Source: Thermodesulfovibrio sp.
Lineage (GTDB): Bacteria; Nitrospirota; Thermodesulfovibrionia; Thermodesulfovibrionales; JdFR-85
Direction: 5' to 3'
Length of the DNA stretch: 11,803 nucleotides
NCBI GenBank assembly: GCA_027016675.1
Contig: JALUSH010000120.1
Coordinates: 1 to 11,803 of the forward strand
This document shows, one piece after another, positions 6,884-11,803 of the stretch. A program made the translations under genes and the position numbers. Each line of letters begins with the position of its first letter. Within the stretch, counting starts at the first letter, position 1. The notes beneath the pieces are model-generated. The model did no database searches, was not told the origin of the DNA, and saw nothing but the letters and a program-made list of their open reading frames with translations.

Positions 6884-6908
6884 GGGGAGGAAAATGAATG
6901 CAATGTAG
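6884..6908 (+). promoter_or_regulatory. Ribosome site with a 4-codon overlapping mini-frame at the ligase start
   Basis: GGGGAGG (6884-6890) is followed by two closely spaced ATGs. The first (6894) is only 3 bases from the ribosome site and opens a 4-codon frame ending in TAG at 6906-6908. The second (6898), 7 bases from the ribosome site, opens the ligase gene. Spacing favours 6898 as the true start, but some initiation at 6894 could lower ligase output. Confidence 0.5.
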
Positions 6909-8553
6909 CTCCTTTAAAAATCAGGAAAGACCATGGTATAGATTCTGGCCATCACATGTCCCTAAGTCTATTAGGTATCCGATGGTACCGGCATGGTGGA
7001 TGTTGGAAAGGAACCTGGAGTCCTTTGCTGAAAAGGATGCAATATTATTTTTAGATTATGAAAATATGGATGAATTGCATCGCCTTACTTACAGGGAGTT
7101 GTTTGACAGGGCATTAGCCTTCTCAGCAGGTCTGCGGGATCTGGGACTAAAAAAGGGAGACCGTGTTGCTGCGGTGTTGCCTAACAGCCCTGCCTACATT
7201 ATCAGTTATTACGGTGTCCTAATGGCAGGCGGGACTATAGTGCCAAACAATGCCATGGCAAGATGCGATGAATTACACAAGACCTTCAAGAATTCTAAAG
7301 TAAAGGCAGCCATTGCAAGTGAGAGATCCTTTGAAGAGGTAAAAAAGGCATCCACAGGGCTTGATTTAAAGATAATCGTTGCACCTTTAAGAGGGGGAGG
7401 TAAAGTAGGCTCAGATCACGGTGTACTATTTGAGGATATTATATATAAATATCAGGGGCAGAATATACCACCTCCAGATATAGACCCTTCTGAAGATGTA
7501 GCAGTTATCCTTTATACAGGTGGCACTACAGGAGACCCAAAGGGTGCCATGTTGACACACAGAAATATTGTGGTCAATACAATACAATTTGCTACCTGGT
7601 ATGCCTTTGAACCCTGTGAGGAAAGATGTGTGTGTGTAATTCCCATGTCTCACAGCGGTGGCATGACAGGTGTTATGAATGTACCTCTTTATTCAGGGGC
7701 AACCCTTATTGTAATGGAACGTGCCAATCCAGCAGTCATTGGTAAGGTGGTAGAGAGATATAAGGCCACAAGATTGTTTGGTGTTCACACACTCTTTGCA
7801 GCACTTCTTAATGATAAGGATGCCTGTAGCTGCAATTACTCATCTCTTAAGGCATGTAGAACAGGTGCTGCTCCTCTTCCAGTGCAAATAAAAAAGGCAT
7901 TTGATGCCTTAGCTGGTAAGGAGGTGCTTGTGGAGGCATACGGTCTCACAGAGACAAGTCCCCTTGCAGTTGCCAATCCGATAGATAGGCCCAAACCAGG
8001 TTCCATCGGCATTCCTCTGCCAGATACAGATGTCAGGATCATAGATATCCAGACAGGTCATGATGTGTCTATTGGGGAAGAAGGTGAACTACTTATCAAG
8101 GGTCCTCAGGTTATGAAGGGTTATCTTGATAATCCAGAGGCCACGGCTGAGGCGATTCAGGGTGGGTGGTTCCGGACAGGAGATGTGGTAAGGATGGATG
8201 ACGAAGGATACCTCTATGTTGTGGACAGGCTGAAGGACTTTATAAATGCGTCAGGTTTCAAGGTCTGGCCGAGAGAGGTGGAGGAGGTTCTCTATAAATA
8301 CCCTGGTGTAAAGCTCTGTGCTGTTATAGGAGTGCCGGATGCCTACAGGGGAGAAAATGTCAAGGCCTTTGTCGTTCCCACTGATGAGGCAAAAGGGACC
8401 CTTAGTGGAGATGATATTATCAAATACTGCAAGAGACATCTGTCCGCATACAAGGTTCCCAAGATAATCGAATTCCGTGAGCAGTTGCCACTTTCACCTG
8501 CAGGGAAGATATTAAGAAGGGTATTAAGGGATGAGGAGCGGAGTAAAACATGA
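6898..8553 (+). CDS. AMP-forming acyl-CoA synthetase (acid:CoA ligase)
   Basis: A 551-residue ligase of the ANL superfamily that activates a carboxylic acid with ATP and CoA through an acyl-adenylate. The P-loop-like core motif Y-T-G-G-T-T-G-D-P-K-G is at 206-216, Y-G-L-T-E-T at 348-353, F-R-T-G-D at 425-429, the hinge region D-R-L-K-D-F near 441-446, and the C-terminal catalytic lysine in P-A-G-K at Lys537. Every expected motif is present and length is typical. The family includes medium/long-chain fatty acid and aromatic acid ligases, and I cannot assign chain length or ring preference by reading. The gene follows the gamma subunit after 32 bases with its own strong ribosome site, and the transporter genes follow it, so it probably activates the imported acid or a downstream product. 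No signal peptide; cytosolic. Confidence 0.93.
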   Translation: MQCSSFKNQERPWYRFWPSHVPKSIRYPMVPAWWMLERNLESFAEKDAILFLDYENMDELHRLTYRELFDRALAFSAGLRDLGLKKGDRVAAVLPNSPAYIISYYGVLMAGGTIVPNNAMARCDELHKTFKNSKVKAAIASERSFEEVKKASTGLDLKIIVAPLRGGGKVGSDHGVLFEDIIYKYQGQNIPPPDIDPSEDVAVILYTGGTTGDPKGAMLTHRNIVVNTIQFATWYAFEPCEERCVCVIPMSHSGGMTGVMNVPLYSGATLIVMERANPAVIGKVVERYKATRLFGVHTLFAALLNDKDACSCNYSSLKACRTGAAPLPVQIKKAFDALAGKEVLVEAYGLTETSPLAVANPIDRPKPGSIGIPLPDTDVRIIDIQTGHDVSIGEEGELLIKGPQVMKGYLDNPEATAEAIQGGWFRTGDVVRMDDEGYLYVVDRLKDFINASGFKVWPREVEEVLYKYPGVKLCAVIGVPDAYRGENVKAFVVPTDEAKGTLSGDDIIKYCKRHLSAYKVPKIIEFREQLPLSPAGKILRRVLRDEERSKT

Positions 8554-8602
8554 TTTTAGCTCCTTTTCATGTCCAGTTTTACTGGGTATTGAGATTTTAT
8601 TT

Positions 8603-8618
8603 CCCCTATTTAAAGGGG
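8603..8618 (+). other. Small hairpin before the solute-receptor gene
   Basis: The 82 bases between the ligase and receptor genes (8554-8635) hold no gene or recognisable promoter. CCCCT (8603-8607) and AGGGG (8614-8618) can form a 5-base stem with a 6-base loop just upstream of the ribosome site GGGAGG (8625-8630). It is too weak to be a terminator. It could protect the 5' end of a processed message or modulate ribosome access. Confidence 0.3.
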
Positions 8619-8635
8619 TAAAAAGGGAGGTTTTT

Positions 8636-9613
8636 ATGAGGTGGAAGGCTCAATTTTTAAAGGTAATAGTAATAGCAGTTGTCAGCCTGTTCTTGTTTGG
8701 TAATAATGTAATCGCTGAGGAGTATCCTGACAAGCCTATAAAGTTAATCGTATCTTACTCCCCTGGTGGTGCTACAGATTTTCAGGCAAGAATAGTCACT
8801 ATGAAGGCCCAGACATATCTGGGACAGCCCATTGTGATTATAAACAAACCTGGTGGTGGAGGTATGGTCGGCTGGAACTGGTTTGTTACCTCAGCCTCGA
8901 AAGATGGTTATGAACTGGTTGCCTATAATGTGCCACACTTTATTGCTCAGTCAATTGTTTATCCTGAAAAGGCAAAGTACAATATCAATAATATGGAGCC
9001 CATAGCGAATTGGGGTACTGATCCTGCTGTGCTTGTTGTTCCCAAGAACAGCCCCTTCAACTCTGTTCAGGATCTTGTTGATTATGCGAGAAAGAATCCT
9101 GGGAAGGTTACTTTTTCAGGAGCTGGAAGATTTGTAGGCCACCACATCGCCCTCCTGCAGTTGGAGAAGGCAGCAGATATTAAGACAAAGTATATCCCCT
9201 ATAAGGGTGGAGTGCCTGCATTACTGGCGGTTATAAGTGGTGAGGTGATGGCTGGGTTTAATAATACCTCAGATGCCTATCGCTCCAGGGATAGGCTCAA
9301 GATCCTTGCTGTTGCTGATATTAAAAGGAATCCATTTATTCCTGATGTAAAGACCTTCCAGGAACTTGGATTTAATGTGGATGATACAAGCAACAATAGA
9401 AGGGGCATAGCAGCTCCCAAAGGTACACCACCAGAGATAATAAAGAAACTGTCAGATGCCTTTGTGAAGATGTTCAAGGACAAGAAGGTTCAGAAGAGAA
9501 TGAAGGATGGTGGATCAGGTATGATGGTTTTAACCCGTGATGAGACAAAAGAGATGTGGCGTAGAACAGAAAAGGAGCTTCACAAGGTATTTAAAGAGAT
9601 CCTGTCAAAATAA
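8636..9613 (+). CDS. tctC: TctC/Bug-family periplasmic solute-binding receptor (tripartite tricarboxylate transporter)
   Basis: A 325-residue exported receptor. Residues 1-27 form a classic signal peptide: a basic start, a hydrophobic stretch and likely cleavage after V-I-A at 27. There is no lipobox cysteine, so the mature protein should be free in the periplasm, which implies a Gram-negative envelope. The mature start E-E-Y-P-D-K-P-I, then S-Y-S-P-G-G-A-T-D (46-54) and N-K-P-G-G-G-G, are hallmarks of the Bug/TctC family, whose known ligands are mostly carboxylates. I chose the ATG at 8636 because GGGAGG lies 5 bases upstream and the signal peptide begins there. The earlier in-frame start at 8531 would add 35 non-signal residues and overlap the ligase gene. 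The permease follows after a hairpin. Receptor identity is firm; the ligand is unknown. Confidence 0.94.
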   Translation: MRWKAQFLKVIVIAVVSLFLFGNNVIAEEYPDKPIKLIVSYSPGGATDFQARIVTMKAQTYLGQPIVIINKPGGGGMVGWNWFVTSASKDGYELVAYNVPHFIAQSIVYPEKAKYNINNMEPIANWGTDPAVLVVPKNSPFNSVQDLVDYARKNPGKVTFSGAGRFVGHHIALLQLEKAADIKTKYIPYKGGVPALLAVISGEVMAGFNNTSDAYRSRDRLKILAVADIKRNPFIPDVKTFQELGFNVDDTSNNRRGIAAPKGTPPEIIKKLSDAFVKMFKDKKVQKRMKDGGSGMMVLTRDETKEMWRRTEKELHKVFKEILSK

Positions 9614-9624
9614 TTTATCTCTCA

Positions 9625-9658
9625 TAAAGGTCAGGAGAGTTTTCTCTCCTGACCTTTA
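9625..9658 (+). terminator. 15-bp perfect hairpin between receptor and permease genes (attenuator or 3'-end stabiliser)
   Basis: TAAAGGTCAGGAGAG (9625-9639) pairs perfectly with CTCTCCTGACCTTTA (9644-9658) around a TTTT loop, starting 11 bases after the receptor stop. The following sequence (AATCTTTAAG) has only a poor T-tract, so read-through into the permease is expected. In many binding-protein operons such a hairpin keeps receptor mRNA abundant relative to permease mRNA. That role is inferred here; the structure itself is plain. Confidence 0.75.
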
Positions 9659-9683
9659 AATCTTTAAGTGAAGAGGGGTACCT

Positions 9684-11651
9684 GTGTTAGAAGGTCTTAC
9701 TGGTGTAATAGGTATAATCCCGGATATATTTACATTTAACAACATACTTGTTTTGTTGACAGGTGTCTTTGGTGGTATTATTCTTGGTGCTTTACCAGGC
9801 GTAAGTCCAACCCTTGCAGTTGCCCTTCTTGTGCCCTTTACCTTTTATATGGATCCCACAACAGGTTTAATCCTCCTTGGAGCGGTTTATGCAGCCTCGG
9901 TAGCAGGTGGTGCCATATCTGCTATCCTTATTAATGTTCCAGGAGCTCCAGCTAATATCGCTACCCTGCTTGATGGATACCCCCTTGCAAGGGCTGGTAA
10001 GGCACAGTCCACCCTTTATATGTGCTTTATCAGTTCCTTTATCGGTGGGATATTCGGGATGATGATAATGATATTCCTCACCCTTCCACTTTCTGAGGTT
10101 GCATTAAAGTTTCAATCAACAGAGATCTTCTGGATATCCGTCCTTGGTCTTACCGTTGTTGCAGGGCTTGGCTCTGGTAGTGTTCTGAAATCCCTTATTG
10201 CAGGGGCCTTTGGTGTATGGTTGAGTACCATAGGTGCAAACCCAACAACTGGTGAGTTCCGTTTTATTTTCCATGAAATACTTACAGGAGGGGTAAACAT
10301 AGTGCCAGCTTTGATTGGACTATTCGCAATCCCACAGGTGTTTACATTAATTGAGTGGTATGGATCACAACGAACAATAATCAAATTTCAACCTGAAAAA
10401 GGGATATTCCTGAAGACCTTATTGAAAAACCTCAAGATGGTCAGGGTGCTCGGTATTGGTTCAATTGTAGGTACTATTATTGGTTTGATTCCTGGCGTGG
10501 GAGGACAGGTTGCAGGTATCGTGGCCTATGATCAGGTGAAAAAGTTTTCAAAATATCCCGAAAAGTTTGGTACAGGTGTGCCGGATGGAGTTGTCGCTGC
10601 AGAGTCTGCCAACAATGCAATGGTCGGGCCTTCCCTGGTTCCCTTGTTAACTCTGAGCATACCTGGTAGTCCAACGGCTGCAGTACTCCTGGGTGGGCTT
10701 CTTATACATGGCATCTTCCCTGGCCCAAATCTTTTTCTACTTCATGGTCACTTGGTTAATACCTTTATTGGATCCTTGCTACTGGCACAGCTTCTGATGC
10801 TTTTATTTGGAGTCATCCTTTCGCGATATTCCTACTGGGTAATGAGGGTTCCAGACCTCTATATGGCAGCATCAATTATTGTGCTTGCTGTATTTGGTAC
10901 GTATAGTGTTAATAATTCCTTTAATGATGTGATAGTGATGTTTAGTGTGGGTATAGTAATGTATATAGCAAGTAAATTCGGATTTTCTCCAGCACCTGTA
11001 GTAATGGGGCTTATTTTAGGGAGGATAGCAGAGAATAGCTTTTTAAAAGGTATGCTGATAGCCAGTGCAGGTGAGGGGTTCTTGAAATACTTTTTTACAG
11101 GGTGGATAAATATTACCACTATTGTGTTATGTATAGTTTCAATACTTTTTGGGGTTTTAAGTACCCTGAAGGATAGGCATAAAAAAAAGACTATCAATAG
11201 ATATGATATTATAGTTTCGCTGATTATCACAATAGGGTCACTCACGGTTTATAAGTTTGCCCTCAACGTAAAAGACCCCTTATCAGCCATCTTTCCATCT
11301 GCTACATTGATAATAATGGCAGGTCTCTCATTAATACTACTTTTACAGGTATTGATATCGTTGCGTTCAACTAAGAAATTCTACACTTCTGGAATAGATA
11401 TCTCCCTGTCAAAGGTATCCCTTCTGTTTATATATACAGTAGTGTATTTTTATTCTCTAAATCTTATTGGATTCTATCTCAGTTCATTCCTATTCTACGC
11501 AGTGTTTCCTTTTCTTTTTAGCAGGGCTAAGGATACCATTTTAAAAGATATACCTGTAAAACTGATAATTTCATGCATTTTTATGGGTATTCTTTACTTC
11601 CTCTTCAACCTGATTCTAAAAGTTCAGACACCAACAGGGGTGTTCATCTAA
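9684..11651 (+). CDS. tctA: TctA-TctB fusion: permease of the tripartite tricarboxylate transporter
   Basis: A 655-residue inner-membrane protein combining the large (TctA) and small (TctB) permease subunits, normally separate proteins of roughly 500 and 150 residues. Residues 1 to about 500 carry TctA signatures: G-A-L-P-G-V-S-P near 36-43, the stretch around V-P-G-A-P-A-N, and a second G-L-I-P-G-V-G-G-Q motif near 271-279, among many hydrophobic segments. A basic linker (about 497-506) leads to a four-helix TctB-like domain (about 506-655). The start is a GTG at 9684 preceded by GAGGGG (9673-9678). No ATG suits the N-terminus. Transport would be driven by an ion gradient with the receptor delivering the substrate. 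Gene order C-A-B with A and B fused is compact. A run of eight A residues lies exactly at the domain junction. Confidence 0.92.
   Translation: MLEGLTGVIGIIPDIFTFNNILVLLTGVFGGIILGALPGVSPTLAVALLVPFTFYMDPTTGLILLGAVYAASVAGGAISAILINVPGAPANIATLLDGYPLARAGKAQSTLYMCFISSFIGGIFGMMIMIFLTLPLSEVALKFQSTEIFWISVLGLTVVAGLGSGSVLKSLIAGAFGVWLSTIGANPTTGEFRFIFHEILTGGVNIVPALIGLFAIPQVFTLIEWYGSQRTIIKFQPEKGIFLKTLLKNLKMVRVLGIGSIVGTIIGLIPGVGGQVAGIVAYDQVKKFSKYPEKFGTGVPDGVVAAESANNAMVGPSLVPLLTLSIPGSPTAAVLLGGLLIHGIFPGPNLFLLHGHLVNTFIGSLLLAQLLMLLFGVILSRYSYWVMRVPDLYMAASIIVLAVFGTYSVNNSFNDVIVMFSVGIVMYIASKFGFSPAPVVMGLILGRIAENSFLKGMLIASAGEGFLKYFFTGWINITTIVLCIVSILFGVLSTLKDRHKKKTINRYDIIVSLIITIGSLTVYKFALNVKDPLSAIFPSATLIIMAGLSLILLLQVLISLRSTKKFYTSGIDISLSKVSLLFIYTVVYFYSLNLIGFYLSSFLFYAVFPFLFSRAKDTILKDIPVKLIISCIFMGILYFLFNLILKVQTPTGVFI
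11181..11188 (+). other. A8 homopolymer at the TctA-TctB junction
   Basis: Eight consecutive A bases encode the lysine-rich linker between the two permease domains. One added A puts a TAG in frame four codons after the tract, and one lost A gives a TAG within about 20 bases of its end. Transcriptional slippage would therefore release a TctA-only protein of normal TctA length. Whether slippage occurs cannot be told from sequence. Confidence 0.4.
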
Positions 11652-11803
11652 GGTATAAGTTCATGGATGAATTATCGCATCAAAATATTACTGTAAAATG
11701 GCATAAAAAATGCTTATAAATTTATAAGTAAAACAGTTATAATAATGGTGTTCAGGATTGAACTTTTTGTTTTATAGTAACTTTATAGTAGAAAAGTAGA
11801 TTT
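11652..11803. other. Gene-free right edge with a 16-base perfect palindrome
   Basis: The 152 bases after the permease hold no gene. CTTATAAATTTATAAG (11713-11728) is a perfect palindrome, suitable for a dimeric repressor site but AT-rich. TATAAT occurs at 11738-11743 without a good -35. TTTATAGTA is repeated at 11771-11779 and 11782-11790 (11-base period). No hairpin followed by a T-run is present, so I see no convincing end to the operon here; the next gene or terminator probably lies beyond the window. Confidence 0.4.

Noticed and set aside
8531..8635. N-terminal extension of the solute receptor (start at 8531)
   Set aside because: It overlaps the ligase gene and would bury the signal peptide; the ATG at 8636 has a good ribosome site and starts the signal peptide.
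10859..11245. 128-codon minus-strand frame opposite the permease
   Set aside because: Hydrophobic only because it mirrors a membrane protein gene; no family features or initiation signals.

Overview
The window looks like a piece of chromosome from a Gram-negative anaerobe of moderate GC content, possibly deltaproteobacterial in the broad sense. The evidence is a multi-subunit, iron-sulfur-rich 2-oxoacid:acceptor oxidoreductase, a stand-alone sigma-54 activator of the PAS-AAA+-Fis type, and a periplasmic-binding-protein-dependent tripartite tricarboxylate (TTT) transporter with an exported solute receptor. The taxonomic guess is an inference from gene content only. There are no RNA genes, CRISPR arrays or complete mobile elements.

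Layout. Positions 1-201 hold no convincing gene but contain a compact block of nested inverted repeats (25-124) of unknown nature. Two genes follow on the minus strand, read from right to left: a PAS/sigma-54 activator (2363 down to 972), overlapped by 4 bases by an alpha/beta hydrolase (975 down to 202). A 306-base divergent control region (2364-2669) separates them from a plus-strand run of six genes that fills the rest of the window. These are a GltD-like FAD/NAD(P) flavoprotein with a C-terminal double-cluster ferredoxin domain, the alpha, beta and gamma subunits of a 2-oxoacid oxidoreductase (overlapping or 1 base apart), an AMP-forming acyl-CoA ligase, a TctC-type solute receptor, and a TctA-TctB fusion permease.

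Regulation. The divergent region carries a near-consensus -24/-12 sigma-54 promoter (2590-2605) facing the plus-strand operon, with the start site expected near 2616. About 175-220 bases upstream of that start lies a cluster of TGTCT/AGACA half-sites. The cluster also overlaps an extended -10 promoter (TGTTATAAT) for the activator gene. This supports a simple circuit: the PAS activator switches on the divergent operon through sigma-54 and probably represses itself. An extra 15-bp hairpin between the receptor and permease genes would set their relative expression.

Proposed joint function (inference): a carboxylic acid is captured in the periplasm by the TctC protein and imported by the TctAB fusion. 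Inside the cell, a 2-oxoacid is oxidatively decarboxylated to an acyl-CoA by the KOR-like complex, or the acid is activated by the CoA ligase, or both in sequence. Electrons pass through the ferredoxin domain to FAD and probably to NAD(P). The substrate cannot be read from the sequence. The whole set looks like a self-contained, inducible organic-acid utilisation cassette.
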